From Rhodobacterales bacterium RIFCSPHIGHO2_02_FULL_62_130 (GTDB taxonomy: Bacteria > Pseudomonadota > Alphaproteobacteria > Rhodobacterales > Rhodobacteraceae), in NCBI GenBank assembly GCA_001828855.1, contig MHZT01000040.1:113054-177053 (forward strand): a stretch of DNA of 64,000 nucleotides, in the 5' to 3' direction. This document shows, one piece after another, positions 8,485-17,581 of the stretch (position 1 is the stretch's first letter; every line of letters starts with the position of its first letter). The position numbers and the translations under genes are program-made. The notes beneath the pieces are model-generated. The model saw only the letters and a program-made list of their open reading frames with translations. It was not told the origin of the DNA and searched no databases.

Positions 8485-9297
8485 CTAGGCCTCAAGCGCT
8501 GCCGTCGGGTCGATTTCCAACTGCTCGCACATGCGGGCGATATAGCTGCCGGGGATCGGCGGGTTCTTGCGCCACCACGGGCGCGCGGCGTTGGTGTAGA
8601 TGTGAACCGACAGGGTGCGATCGGTGAAATGCTTTTCGACCTGTGAATAGGGATCGTAGAACACATCGTTCAACTGGAACGGCACGGGGTAAAGCGTGTC
8701 CGCCTCCATCGCGTGTTCGATATCGCCGGTGGCGCGTGCGAAATGGGTAAAGGCCTGCGGGCCAAAGGCGGTGCGTTCGGTCTGGTAGATGCGGACGGCC
8801 AGCGGCAGGGACGATGGCAGCTTGTCCATCTTCTTCTTCTGCTTGTTGCCCCACCATGCCGGATAGGTCGGCAGGTTGTCGTAATAATCCAGCAGCGCAT
8901 CCATCAGCTTGCCGGTTCTGGGCATCCCCACCACGCCGCAATTCAAAGCCCCGCGCATGCCGTGGCCTGCATAGATATGCTCCATCCCTTCGGGGAAGGG
9001 GCGGTAGCAGAAGGCATCGGTATCAATCCAGATCGCCCCCGTCGCCGCGATCATCTTGTAGCGGAACACATTCGACAGGAACGAGGCTGAAGTTTCGGCG
9101 ACAATCGCACGGTCGATCTGCATGATCTCGGAGGCAGGCCGCACCTCGACCCCGGCAGGCACATTGCGGACGTTATCGGTGGTGTAAAGCGTCACCGGAT
9201 GGCCCTGCACCAGATGCGATTTCAGGCAAAGCTGGTTCACATAATGCAGGCTTTCGCCGATCCAGAGCGAGGCGACGGGGCGGCGGTTCAATTCCAT
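8485..9297 (-). CDS. Glycosyltransferase with DXD motif (Gly_transf_sug type)
   Basis: This 270-residue enzyme resembles the small glycosyltransferases that contain the DXD sugar-nucleotide-binding region: ATGAIWIDTDAFCYRPF places D92-T-D94 after a hydrophobic strand, and the helix SNVFRYKMI precedes it, as in the OCH1/capsular-synthesis family. A conserved-looking HIYTNAARPWW block lies near the C-terminus. An AAGGATC ribosome site precedes the ATG. It is the first gene of a two-gene minus-strand operon with the two-domain glycosyltransferase. The 135 bases upstream contain no gene and should hold the promoter. The acceptor is not known. Confidence 0.75.
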   Translation of the reverse strand: MELNRRPVASLWIGESLHYVNQLCLKSHLVQGHPVTLYTTDNVRNVPAGVEVRPASEIMQIDRAIVAETSASFLSNVFRYKMIAATGAIWIDTDAFCYRPFPEGMEHIYAGHGMRGALNCGVVGMPRTGKLMDALLDYYDNLPTYPAWWGNKQKKKMDKLPSSLPLAVRIYQTERTAFGPQAFTHFARATGDIEHAMEADTLYPVPFQLNDVFYDPYSQVEKHFTDRTLSVHIYTNAARPWWRKNPPIPGSYIARMCEQLEIDPTAALEA

Positions 9298-9432
9298 GAC
9301 GATCCTTGGCGTGCGAATATCTAACGGCAGTCGGAAATATCTTATCGGCGCAACAATGCCGTGTCATCGTCTATTATCTGGAAACAATCCCGCAACAGCG
9401 GTGGATTTTCCTTTTATGCCATAAGGATGCAG

Positions 9433-10965
9433 TCAGGGCAGCTTGCGAACCAGCAGCCAGTCCCCGGCCTGACCCAAAATTGCAAAGCTGCTTTCATGCC
9501 CGTCAATCTCGGACGGGCGGGTCAGCCAGAAACTGCCCGCAGGTGCTGTCAGCATTTGCTCGGGCGGGCGGGGGGTCACAAAGCGGCCCGCCTGATAGTT
9601 CAGCGCAGGGCGGGAATGGCCGCGCGTGGTGGACAGGGCGGCCCCGGGGGGCAGGGTGTCGCGGATCATCTGCGCCACGGGGGCTACGGGATAATCCTCG
9701 TTCAACTCCCACACGGTTTGGCCGGAAATCGTGAAAAGCCACAAGGACAGGGCGGCGGCTACGGCCAGAATATCAAATCCCCGCGAAAGTCCGCGACGCA
9801 AAAGTACAAAACCCGCGCCACAGCCCAGACCGGCGCAGAGCAGGCTTGCGGCCAGTATCGGCTGCGCCATTGCCAGCCAGAGCGCGCCGACGATACCCGC
9901 CAGCGCCAGCGCGGCCAACCCCCAGACCCCGCCACGCATCAGAACCGCACCGCGTCCTGTCAAACGCCCCGCCCGTGCATCGGCCAAAACCGCGCCCAAG
10001 GCCAGCGACAGCGCAGGGTAGACCGGATAGACATACCACGGCAGTTTCGTCGGCATCAGCGTCAGCAGCACCGCAAAGCCGCCCAACCAGATCAGCACCA
10101 GCCGCGCCCAGTCCTGCGCGCGTTCCTGCCAAACCAGCCAAAGTGCCGCGGGCAGGAACAGCAGCCACGGCCACGCCAGCTTTGTGATCTCGAGCAGGTA
10201 ATACAGCAGCGATCCGCGATTGCCCTCGACGCTGGTCCACAGCCGGGCAAAGCCTTGTTTTATCAGGCCCTCCTGCGTGTAGGTTCCGCCATAATACCCC
10301 CATTGCGCGGCAAACCACGCAAGCGCAGGCAGGCAGCCCAGCAGGACCGGCATCCAAATACGGACCCGCAGCAAAGGCCTGCCGCTGACCCGTGCAAAGA
10401 TCACGGCAATCATTAGAAACGGCAGCGCCAGCAGTCCTTTGGTCAGCGCCACCATCGCCAAGGCTAATCCCGCCGCCAGCCCCCATCCCCAATGTCGTGG
10501 CGCGCGCAGCAGGCATAGCAGCATCAGCACCAGCCCCAGCACCGCCACCCCGTCCAGCATCGCCAACCGCCCGTGTCGCAGCACCGGAAGCAGCAGCAAA
10601 TGCACCAGCCCCACCCACAGCGCGCGGTCGCGCCGTCCGGTCAGATCAAGCGCCAGAAGATACAAAAGCGGAACCGTGGCCGAGGTCAGCACCGCTCCGG
10701 GCAGACGCGCTGCAAAGGGCGTTTCGCCCAAGACCTGAAACGCCGCCGCCATCAGGCCAAACAGAAAGGTCGGCTTGTTCAGATAGGGCGCACCCCAAAG
10801 CGTCGGATGCAGCCATCCCTGCCATCCCGCCGCTGCCATTTCATGCGCGATCCGGGCATAGGTGGATTCCTCCCAGTCCCGCAGCGGCTCGATCCACAGG
10901 CCAGACAGATACAGCGCCAAGGCAACCGCCCAAAGCACAAGGGCGGTGTGGCTGGATCTGGTCAC
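9433..10965 (-). CDS. ArnT/PMT-like integral membrane glycosyltransferase
   Basis: The protein has 510 residues with about a dozen hydrophobic segments. Just after the first membrane segment is the periplasmic loop DWEESTYARIAHEM followed by PYLNKPTFLFGL, the D-x2-E / K-P arrangement that places the catalytic acidic residue in ArnT, PMT and other GT-C enzymes using lipid-phosphate sugars. It should add a sugar from undecaprenyl phosphate to a lipid-linked acceptor at the periplasmic face. The start is GTG, overlapping the lpxD stop as GTGA; further upstream the frame runs through lpxD and is not real. Being the last gene of an lpxA-lpxD-arnT-like operon points to a lipid A-like acceptor. Confidence 0.8.
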   Translation of the reverse strand: MTRSSHTALVLWAVALALYLSGLWIEPLRDWEESTYARIAHEMAAAGWQGWLHPTLWGAPYLNKPTFLFGLMAAAFQVLGETPFAARLPGAVLTSATVPLLYLLALDLTGRRDRALWVGLVHLLLLPVLRHGRLAMLDGVAVLGLVLMLLCLLRAPRHWGWGLAAGLALAMVALTKGLLALPFLMIAVIFARVSGRPLLRVRIWMPVLLGCLPALAWFAAQWGYYGGTYTQEGLIKQGFARLWTSVEGNRGSLLYYLLEITKLAWPWLLFLPAALWLVWQERAQDWARLVLIWLGGFAVLLTLMPTKLPWYVYPVYPALSLALGAVLADARAGRLTGRGAVLMRGGVWGLAALALAGIVGALWLAMAQPILAASLLCAGLGCGAGFVLLRRGLSRGFDILAVAAALSLWLFTISGQTVWELNEDYPVAPVAQMIRDTLPPGAALSTTRGHSRPALNYQAGRFVTPRPPEQMLTAPAGSFWLTRPSEIDGHESSFAILGQAGDWLLVRKLP

Positions 10966-11996
10966 AATGCCGTGCCGCCTTTGTCCGCGCGGCTCAGATT
11001 TCGCAGCGTCACGATCTCGCGGCGCCACCGGCCAACCTCTTGCGCCGGAGCGCCGCCAAAGGTCGCGCCCGCAGGCACATCGCGGCTGACACCTGACCGT
11101 GCCGCCAGCCGCGCGCCTGCGCCGATGGTGACATGATCGGCCACCCCGACTTGCCCCGCCAGCACCACGCCATCGCCCAAGGTTACGCTGCCAGACAGGC
11201 CGACCTGCGCCACAAGGATGCAATGCCGCCCGATTTTGCAGTTATGGCCGATCTGCACAAGATTATCGATCTTGGTGCCGCGCCCGATCACGGTATCCTC
11301 GCCCGTGCCGCGGTCAACCGTGGTATTCGCCCCGATCTCGACATCATCTTCAAGGATGACACGGCCCAACTGCGGCACCCGCACCAGCCCTGCCGGACCC
11401 GGAACAAAGCCAAAGCCCGCCCGCCCGATCGCCGCCCCCGGATGGATCACCACCCGCGCCCCGATCAACGCATGGCTAAGGGTGACATTCGGCGCGATGG
11501 TGCAGGCATCGCCCAGCACCACGCCCGCGCCGATCACCGCATTGGCCCCAATCTGGCAGCCCGCGCCAATCATCGCCCCCGCGCCGATCACCACCCCCGC
11601 CGCGATGTCACAGCCCGCGCCGATCACCGCATCGGGCGCAATCTCGGCACGCGGGTGGATATTGCCCAAAGCCACCGCATCAGGATACATCGCCCGCCCC
11701 AGCGTCACGAAAGCCGCCTGCGGATCGCTGCAGATCAACAGCGCACAGGGCCGCATCACCGCCACAGCCAGACTTTGCGTGATAAAACACGCTCCGGCCT
11801 GCGACTCTGCCAGATCTGCCTGCATCCGTGCCGAAGCCAGAAACGTCACATCCTGCGCCGTGGCGACCCGCAGCGGTGCCACGCCCGAAAACCGCTGCGC
11901 CGGATCACACCCCTCCGCCAGAACCGCCCCCGTCAAAGCCGCAATCTGCGCCAGACTAAGCGGTTCAGCGACGGAGAAGAACCGCGCGTCGATCAT
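10962..11996 (-). CDS. lpxD: LpxD: UDP-3-O-acylglucosamine N-acyltransferase
   Basis: LpxD transfers a hydroxyacyl chain from ACP to the 2-amino group of UDP-3-acyl-glucosamine in lipid A synthesis, in the cytoplasm. The 344-residue length is normal. Residues 1-110 form the uridine-binding N-terminal domain, followed by hexapeptide repeats of a left-handed beta helix. GFGFVP, GANTTVDRGT and NLVQIGHNCKIG are family blocks, with His251 in the position of the catalytic base. Its ATG overlaps the lpxA stop as ATGA, and its stop overlaps the GTG of the ArnT-like gene. fabZ, which usually sits between lpxD and lpxA, is absent, and the order here is lpxA then lpxD, unlike the standard alphaproteobacterial cluster. 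It may therefore be a second, specialised copy. Confidence 0.9.
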   Translation of the reverse strand: MIDARFFSVAEPLSLAQIAALTGAVLAEGCDPAQRFSGVAPLRVATAQDVTFLASARMQADLAESQAGACFITQSLAVAVMRPCALLICSDPQAAFVTLGRAMYPDAVALGNIHPRAEIAPDAVIGAGCDIAAGVVIGAGAMIGAGCQIGANAVIGAGVVLGDACTIAPNVTLSHALIGARVVIHPGAAIGRAGFGFVPGPAGLVRVPQLGRVILEDDVEIGANTTVDRGTGEDTVIGRGTKIDNLVQIGHNCKIGRHCILVAQVGLSGSVTLGDGVVLAGQVGVADHVTIGAGARLAARSGVSRDVPAGATFGGAPAQEVGRWRREIVTLRNLSRADKGGTAL

Positions 11997-12814
11997 TTTG
12001 CCTCGCGCCCGCCAAGGATCGGGCGATGCGCGTCGGCGCGGATGAAATCGATGATCTTCATCACCTCGACCGAGTCTGCGAACTGTTCGGCCACCGCCTC
12101 GACCCGTGCGCGAAAGGGCTGATCCTCGGTCTGGAACAGCGCGTGAAAACCCGCGCGCAAGGTGTGGATCGCGGCACGGTCAAGCCCCGACCGTTTCAGC
12201 CCGATCAGGTTCAATCCGCCCAACCGCGCGTGGTTCCCCAGCGCCGAGCCAAAGGGGACAACATCCGCAGGCACTGCCGCACAGCCGCCGACCATCGCAC
12301 GTTCACCAATCCGCACGAACTGGTGGATGCCCGACACGCCGCCGATGATGGCAAAATCACCCACCTCGACATGACCTGCCAGCGTGCAATTGCCCGCGAA
12401 GGTCACGTTGTCGCCGATCCGGCAATCATGGCCAATATGCACCTGCGCCATGATCAGCGCCTTGGCGCCGATCACCGTGCGCCCGCCCGAATGTGCCGTG
12501 CCGCGATGGATCGAGACCTGTTCACGGATCACGCAATCGGGACCGATCTCAAGCGTGGTATCCTCGCCCTGATAGCGGTTGTGCTGCGGCGGGCCGCCCA
12601 GCATGGTAAAAGGGTAAACCTCGGTGCGCGCGCCGAGGCTGGTGCGCCCTTCGATCACCACATGCGATTGCAGCTTGACGCCATCGCCCAGAACCACACC
12701 CGCACCCACACGGCAGAACGGCCCGATCTCAACCCCGGCCCCGATCTCGGCCTTGTCCGAGACGATAGAGCTTGCATCAATGAGGGCCGGCAGGGCGGCA
12801 CGGTCGTCAGGCAT
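11993..12814 (-). CDS. lpxA: LpxA: acyl-ACP--UDP-N-acetylglucosamine O-acyltransferase
   Basis: LpxA performs the first acylation of lipid A synthesis. The 273-residue protein has the expected hexapeptide beta helix and a helical C-terminus. Family blocks are CVIREQVSIHRGT, IMAQVHIGHDC and GGVSGIHQFVRIG; His126 and His129 match the active-site pair of the E. coli enzyme, with His129 as the general base. An AAAGGA ribosome site precedes the ATG. It heads a three-gene minus-strand operon with lpxD and an ArnT-like gene. The neighbouring GnnA/GnnB-like genes raise the possibility that it uses the 3-amino sugar nucleotide and makes an amide rather than an ester, as in Leptospira and Acidithiobacillus; this cannot be decided by eye. 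Confidence 0.9.
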   Translation of the reverse strand: MPDDRAALPALIDASSIVSDKAEIGAGVEIGPFCRVGAGVVLGDGVKLQSHVVIEGRTSLGARTEVYPFTMLGGPPQHNRYQGEDTTLEIGPDCVIREQVSIHRGTAHSGGRTVIGAKALIMAQVHIGHDCRIGDNVTFAGNCTLAGHVEVGDFAIIGGVSGIHQFVRIGERAMVGGCAAVPADVVPFGSALGNHARLGGLNLIGLKRSGLDRAAIHTLRAGFHALFQTEDQPFRARVEAVAEQFADSVEVMKIIDFIRADAHRPILGGREAK

Positions 12815-12873
12815 GAGGCGTCCTTTATGGGCAACGGCAATCGGCAGGGCGGAAAATCAAATGGCCTTTCTTC

Positions 12874-12901
12874 GGTATACAGGTTCGATACGGCGGTTCA
12901 A
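12874..12901 (-). promoter_or_regulatory. Predicted sigma70-type promoter of the lpxA operon
   Basis: On the minus strand TTGAAC and TATACC are separated by 16 bases, with the -10 box 59 bases before the lpxA start. The 187-base gap also serves the divergent SDR gene, for which no equally good promoter is visible. Confidence 0.35.
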
Positions 12902-13001
12902 GAGAGGCGGCGGTGATCTGCCGCTTGCCCGTCTGGCCCCACCTCGCTAGGAAAGGCGCGGCAAGTCCGCCTGCGGCCTTGTGCTTGGGGGTAAGGACAA
13001 G

Positions 13002-13955
13002 ATGCGGATTTTGATCACGGGCGGCTCGGGCTGTGTCGGGTATTACCTTGTGCAAACCCTTCTGGCGGCGGGGCATGATCTGGTGCTGGTGGTCCGCCGT
13101 CCCGAAAAAATGCCACCCGAGGTTCGCAACCATCCGGCTGTGCAGATTGTCGCGGCGGATATGCGCGATCTGGCCGCCATCCGTCCGGCCATGGCGGGTG
13201 TGCAGGCCGCCGTTCTGGTCGCCACCGCTTGGGGCGGGCCGGATGCCGAGGCGGTGATCCGCGATGCCAATCTGGCGCTGACCGACGCGCTGATTGCGGC
13301 AGGCTGCGGCCATGTGGCCTATTTCGCAACAGCCAGTGTGCTGGACCGCGACGGCAGCCTGTTGCCGCAGGCCGCCAGCCTTGGCACCGAATATGTGCGC
13401 GCCAAATACGGGCTGGTGCAGGCGATGGAGACGCGGGCAAGTGCCACCACCCGCATCACCGGCCTGTTCCCGACTCTGGTGTTCGGCGGCATCCCCGACA
13501 ACGCCTTTGCCCCGCTGTCGCATTTTGCGCGGCTGTTGTTGCAGGTGCGGTCCTATCTGTGGCTGGTGCGGTTCCTGTCCGCCGAGGCAAAGCTGCACAT
13601 GATTCATGCCGCCGATATCGCCACAGTCACCCGCGCGGTGCTTGAGGCTTCGGAGCAAAAGGGCGCGGGCAGGGTGATCCTTGGCAACCCCGCAACTTCT
13701 GCCGACGATCTGGTGCGCGCCGCTTGCCGCCATTTCGGCAAACGTCGCATCGCGGTATTACCGCTGCGGCGTGGCATGGCCGAGGCGCTGATCAAGCTGT
13801 TCCGCATCCAGTTGTCACCTTGGGACCGCTATTGCATGGAGCATCCCGACCAGTCCTATCCTGCGGCCGTGAACCCCGCAGCCTTCGGTCTGCCTGTGGT
13901 CATGCCCGATCTTGGGGCAGGCTTTGCGACGCTTGGCGTTGCGGCCAAAAGCTAG
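13002..13955 (+). CDS. NAD(P)-dependent epimerase/dehydratase (extended SDR)
   Basis: This 317-residue cytoplasmic enzyme has the nucleotide-binding motif TGGSGCVG (residues 6-13) after a strand MRILI, an Asp-containing strand end (AADMRDL), and the catalytic Y-x3-K at Tyr132-Lys136 with a Ser/Thr (TASV) about 20 residues before it. This is the layout of extended SDRs that act on nucleotide sugars or lipid precursors. The ATG follows a GGTAAGGAC ribosome site; an earlier in-frame GTG lacks one. It faces lpxA across a shared intergenic region and converges with the aminotransferase gene so closely that their stop codons overlap (CTAG). The substrate is unknown. Confidence 0.75.
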   Translation: MRILITGGSGCVGYYLVQTLLAAGHDLVLVVRRPEKMPPEVRNHPAVQIVAADMRDLAAIRPAMAGVQAAVLVATAWGGPDAEAVIRDANLALTDALIAAGCGHVAYFATASVLDRDGSLLPQAASLGTEYVRAKYGLVQAMETRASATTRITGLFPTLVFGGIPDNAFAPLSHFARLLLQVRSYLWLVRFLSAEAKLHMIHAADIATVTRAVLEASEQKGAGRVILGNPATSADDLVRAACRHFGKRRIAVLPLRRGMAEALIKLFRIQLSPWDRYCMEHPDQSYPAAVNPAAFGLPVVMPDLGAGFATLGVAAKS

Positions 13956-15061
13956 GCACTGAAAGACAGAACGCCTGCGATCACGCGGTCAACTTCGGCA
14001 TCGCTCAGATAGGGATGCAGCGGCAGGCAGATCATGCTGTCGGCAAATGCCTTGGTGGCGGGCAATCCGGCAGGGGCTGTGGCATAGCCCGCGAAGGCCG
14101 GATGCTCATGCGTCGGAGTGCGGTAATAGATCACCGTGCGGATGTCTTGCGTCAGCAGATGCCGCTGCAATCCGTCCCGATCCGCATGGCGGATGGCATA
14201 ATAACTCCAGACCGGATCAGCACCGGCATCCGCCGCAGGCAGGGTGCAAACCGAAGCAAGGGCCGCAGCATAGCGTGCGGCAATCGCGCGGCGCGCCTTG
14301 GTTTCGGCGTCAAATATCTTCAGCTTTTCCAGCAGGATCGCCGCCTGCATCGTGTCCAGCCGCGAGTTGGTGCCAACCACCCCGTGCGCGGGCGATCCCG
14401 TCACCAAGCCATGATTGGCAATCGCCCGCATCCGCGCGGCAAAATCGGCATGGCGGGTAAACACCGCGCCACCATCCCCGTAACAGCCCAAAGCCTTGGA
14501 GGGGTAGAAACTGGTTGCAGCCCCGTCCCCCAGCGATCCGCAAGCCCCCGCCGCACTGTCAGACCCGATCGAATGCGCCGCATCATAAAACAGCGCCAGC
14601 CCGGCCTCGGCGCAGATCTGCGACAGTGCCGCGTGATCGGCGGGCAGGCTGAACAGATCCACCGCGATCACCGCCACCGACCGCTCGGCCCGCGGCACCG
14701 CCAGCGCGTCGCGCAGGCTTTGCGGGCAGATCGTGCCGTTCGCCGTAACGTCCACAAAAACCGGCACGGCTCCCGCCAGCACCACGGCCTCGGCTGTGGC
14801 GGCAAAGGTCAGCGACGGCACATAGACGCAATCGCCCTGCCCGACACCCCAGCCGCGCAGCAGCAGTTGCAGCGCATCGGTGCCATTGGCGCAGGCCACC
14901 ACATGCGGCAGGCCCACCCTTGCGGCCAGCGCCGTCTCAAGCGCCGCGACTTCGGGGCCGTTGATAAAGCCGCCATGATCCAGCACCCGCGCCAATGCCC
15001 GGGTCACGCCGGGTTCGATCGCGGCCCGCTGCCGCGCCAGATCGACAAGTCCGATGCTCAA
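13952..15061 (-). CDS. DegT/DnrJ/EryC1 aminotransferase, GnnB-like
   Basis: This 369-residue PLP enzyme of the nucleotide-sugar aminotransferase family has DAAHSIG (residues 160-166) and the Schiff-base lysine Lys189 in FYPSKALGCYGDGGAV. Paired with the oxidoreductase gene just upstream and lying 1.1 kb from lpxA, it fits GnnB, which aminates UDP-3-keto-GlcNAc to UDP-GlcNAc3N for lipid A with 2,3-diaminoglucose. The start codon is TTG, overlapping the previous stop as TTGA; I chose it because family members begin a few residues before the LVDL block and no ATG or GTG is available there. WbpE-like enzymes of O-antigen pathways are the main alternative. Confidence 0.75.
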   Translation of the reverse strand: MSIGLVDLARQRAAIEPGVTRALARVLDHGGFINGPEVAALETALAARVGLPHVVACANGTDALQLLLRGWGVGQGDCVYVPSLTFAATAEAVVLAGAVPVFVDVTANGTICPQSLRDALAVPRAERSVAVIAVDLFSLPADHAALSQICAEAGLALFYDAAHSIGSDSAAGACGSLGDGAATSFYPSKALGCYGDGGAVFTRHADFAARMRAIANHGLVTGSPAHGVVGTNSRLDTMQAAILLEKLKIFDAETKARRAIAARYAAALASVCTLPAADAGADPVWSYYAIRHADRDGLQRHLLTQDIRTVIYYRTPTHEHPAFAGYATAPAGLPATKAFADSMICLPLHPYLSDAEVDRVIAGVLSFSA

Positions 15062-16080
15062 GACAAACGCTCATTGTTAGGGTGGACGGGCGGGGCGGAA
15101 TGGCCGGTCAGGCGCGCAGGGGCAGCCTTGCCGGATTGCCCGCCCGCCTCGGCCATGCTCAGAACCCGCAGCACGTCCAAGCCCTCGGCCACGCTGGAGC
15201 GCCGTGTGCCGCCCCCCTCGATACAGGCCATGAAATGCGAAAGCTCTGCTTCAAGTGGCAGGGTTTCGGGTGTTGCGATATAGGTCGGCTCGGCAGAGGT
15301 GAAATGCACGTCATCCCCATCGCGCCAGACCTGATTGGGATAAAGCGCCAGTTTTTGCGGCCAAGGTTTCAGATCGTCAAACACCGCCATGCCGTTTCCC
15401 GCAATCACCGTCAGGCTGCGATCCCGTCGCGGTGCAAGCCGCGAGACATAGCTGTGCGACTGCACACCCCCCGGAAAGGTCAGATGCAAATGCGCGATGT
15501 CATTGCCCACGCCGACGACAGAACTGGTTTCCAGCTGCACCGCTTGCGGCATGGCCCCTGTCAGCGCAAGGATCAGCGACAGGTCATGCGGGGCGATATC
15601 CCACAAGGCGTCCGCCCCCGAAAAGAACCGCCCCAACCCGATCCGGGTCGATTGAATATAGCGGATCTGCCCCAGACGGCCTTCCTGCAAGATGGTCTCA
15701 AGCGCCAGAAACGCGGGGTGGAACCGCAGCAGATGCCCCGTCATCGCCACCAGATTTGCCGCCTGCGCCGCATCGACAATCGCCTGACCCGACACCAGAT
15801 CAAGCGCCATCGGCTTTTCCACCAACAGATGCTTGCCCGCCGCCAGAACATCCAAGGCGGTCTGCGCGTGCAGATGCGGGGGCAAGGCCAGCACCACACC
15901 CTGAATGGAAGGATCGGCAAGCAGCGCGTCGGGGGTCATCGCCGCACAGCCAAAGCCGTTCGCCGTTGCCTCGGCCCGTCCCGGATCGGCATCCGCCACA
16001 GCCGCAAGCGCGCGGAACCCGCGCAGGGTTCGGGCATGGTTGGTTCCCCAAGCCCCGCAGCCGACAACGCCAATCCTCAC
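15058..16080 (-). CDS. Gfo/Idh/MocA-family oxidoreductase, GnnA-like
   Basis: This 340-residue NAD(P)-dependent dehydrogenase has the Rossmann motif GVVGCGAWG (residues 4-12), the family motif EKP at 88-90 and a DIAPHDLSLIL block near residue 160 with the usual catalytic-region histidine. In a GnnA role it would oxidise C3 of UDP-GlcNAc so that the adjacent aminotransferase can add the amino group. WlbA/WbpB, acting on the uronic acid form, is the alternative. The start is GTG with a GAGGA ribosome site; no better ATG exists upstream. The last bases overlap the TTG of the aminotransferase gene, so the pair is coupled. Confidence 0.75.
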   Translation of the reverse strand: MRIGVVGCGAWGTNHARTLRGFRALAAVADADPGRAEATANGFGCAAMTPDALLADPSIQGVVLALPPHLHAQTALDVLAAGKHLLVEKPMALDLVSGQAIVDAAQAANLVAMTGHLLRFHPAFLALETILQEGRLGQIRYIQSTRIGLGRFFSGADALWDIAPHDLSLILALTGAMPQAVQLETSSVVGVGNDIAHLHLTFPGGVQSHSYVSRLAPRRDRSLTVIAGNGMAVFDDLKPWPQKLALYPNQVWRDGDDVHFTSAEPTYIATPETLPLEAELSHFMACIEGGGTRRSSVAEGLDVLRVLSMAEAGGQSGKAAPARLTGHSAPPVHPNNERLS

Positions 16081-16480
16081 AACAGGTCCTCACTCTATAC
16101 GCCGCAGGGTGCGGTCATGTTTCAGAAATACAATTCGGCCTGCAAAAAGCTTTATCTGATGATGTGAGGGTTGAATATCACCCAAGACCTACGGCTCACA
16201 AGCCTCTCGCGACGATCTTTTGCCGGATGCCGCCAAGCGGGTGATTGTTTGTTGGTCTGATTGCCGTCTAAACTGTGCCAATACAGGCTTGCCCTGTTTA
16301 TGGGCGAGCAAGGGCAGGGATAGTGCTGCGCGATTCTGAGAAAATTTATAAATACAACCGGATAGGCCGAATCTGTCATGGAGGGGCGCGGCAATCGGAG
16401 ATGGGGGCAGCCCGTGATGCGGGCAAGGTTTGCCTGCCTTCAGGCCATCTGACCGGATTGCAGACGGAAGGAATGCGGAC
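16081..16480. other. 400-base intergenic region between divergent gnnA-like and lptF-like genes
   Basis: No gene or recognised RNA is seen here. The stretch is clearly more AT-rich than its surroundings, especially around 16338-16360, and must hold the promoters for both divergent operons. A TATAGA-like hexamer lies about 15 bases before the oxidoreductase start on the minus strand, but I cannot pair it with a convincing -35 box. Confidence 0.5.
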
Positions 16481-17581
16481 ATGCGCGTGATTTCGCGCAT
16501 GATGGCGCGCCGTGTCGCGGCGCGCAGTCTGGCCGTGTTCGGCTTTGTCGGCGTTATTATTTTGACGACACAAGTTCTTAACCAAGCCTCTAAACTTGTC
16601 GAAGCCTCCAGCAGCCTGTGGCTGATTGTGCGGCTTCTGGTGCTGTTTGTTCCGACGATTGCCGTGGTGATCCTGCCTGTCGCCTTTCTGATTGCGGTCA
16701 TCCAGACCTATGACAGCATGGACGAGAACCTTGAAACCGCCGTGGTGCAGGCCACCGGCGCCGGCCCTTGGACCCTGCTTGCGCCTGCCGCTCTGGTGGG
16801 GGCAGGGGTGGCGGCAATCGTGCTGTTGACCAGCCTTTTTGTCGAACCCGCCGCCAACCGTGCGGTGCGCGATCTGCTGGGAACCGTGCAACTGGACGCA
16901 ATCCAGATCATCGCCACGGACGGCGTGCTGCGCGAGGTCGAGCCGGGTCTTTTCGTGCGTGGCGGCGCGCAGAGTGACGATGGCCAGATCAACGGCATCT
17001 TTATTCTGGACCGTCGCAGGGACAGTGGCGAAATCCTCTACGTGGCCGAGCGCGGCCAACTGGTGCGCGATCAGGGCCGTATCCGGCTTGAGATTTTCAA
17101 CGGCACATTGCTGGTGCGGAACCGTGCCGGTGCCGAGGAACAGCGTGTGTCCTTTGGCAAATACATCACCGAGCCGGAAGCTTTCTTTGGCACCGTGGAA
17201 ACCCGATTTGGGGCGCGTCACGCCACAACGGCCGAATTGCTGCGGCAACTGGGAACCGATAACGACGCCCGCGCGCGGTCGGAACTGGTGCGGCGGTCAA
17301 CGGATTGGCTCTATCCTGTGCTTTTCGTGGCGCTGGCGGCGGCATTGACCAGCCGCGCCGTGCCGTCGCGGCAGGCAGGGCTGCGGCGCTGGCGCCTGCC
17401 GCTGGCGGTGGTGATCGGCGGCGGGCTGCGCGTGCTGGGACTTGCCATTCTGGGACCGGCGGGGCAGGGCGTTCTGGCCTTGGCAGCGGCTTTTGCCGTG
17501 CCGCTGGGGGGCGCGCTGATCTTCGGCATCCTTGCAGGCCAGCGCATCACCGGATTGCGGGCAAACGGGGGGCGCGCATGA
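16481..17581 (+). CDS. lptF: LptF-family permease (YjgP/YjgQ)
   Basis: This is an inner-membrane subunit of a lipopolysaccharide-type exporter. The 366-residue protein has three N-terminal membrane segments (from about 15, 45 and 92), a periplasmic beta-jellyroll domain (about 140-270) and three C-terminal segments, the LptF/LptG layout. The coupling-helix region EASSSLWLIVRL and the segment MDENLETAVVQATGAGPW, which contacts the ATPase LptB in the family, are visible. The ATG was chosen for its AAGGAA ribosome site. The stop overlaps the lptG start (ATGA). In most alphaproteobacteria lptF-lptG sits next to lptD and surA; here the neighbours are glycosyltransferases, so it may be a second exporter. 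Confidence 0.85.
   Translation: MRVISRMMARRVAARSLAVFGFVGVIILTTQVLNQASKLVEASSSLWLIVRLLVLFVPTIAVVILPVAFLIAVIQTYDSMDENLETAVVQATGAGPWTLLAPAALVGAGVAAIVLLTSLFVEPAANRAVRDLLGTVQLDAIQIIATDGVLREVEPGLFVRGGAQSDDGQINGIFILDRRRDSGEILYVAERGQLVRDQGRIRLEIFNGTLLVRNRAGAEEQRVSFGKYITEPEAFFGTVETRFGARHATTAELLRQLGTDNDARARSELVRRSTDWLYPVLFVALAAALTSRAVPSRQAGLRRWRLPLAVVIGGGLRVLGLAILGPAGQGVLALAAAFAVPLGGALIFGILAGQRITGLRANGGRA

Noticed and set aside
13952..16080. Assigning the aminotransferase/oxidoreductase pair to a WbpB/WbpE O-antigen pathway
   Set aside because: It cannot be excluded, but the acetyltransferase and epimerase partners of that pathway are not adjacent, whereas lpxA and lpxD are, so the GnnA/GnnB reading is preferred as a hypothesis only.
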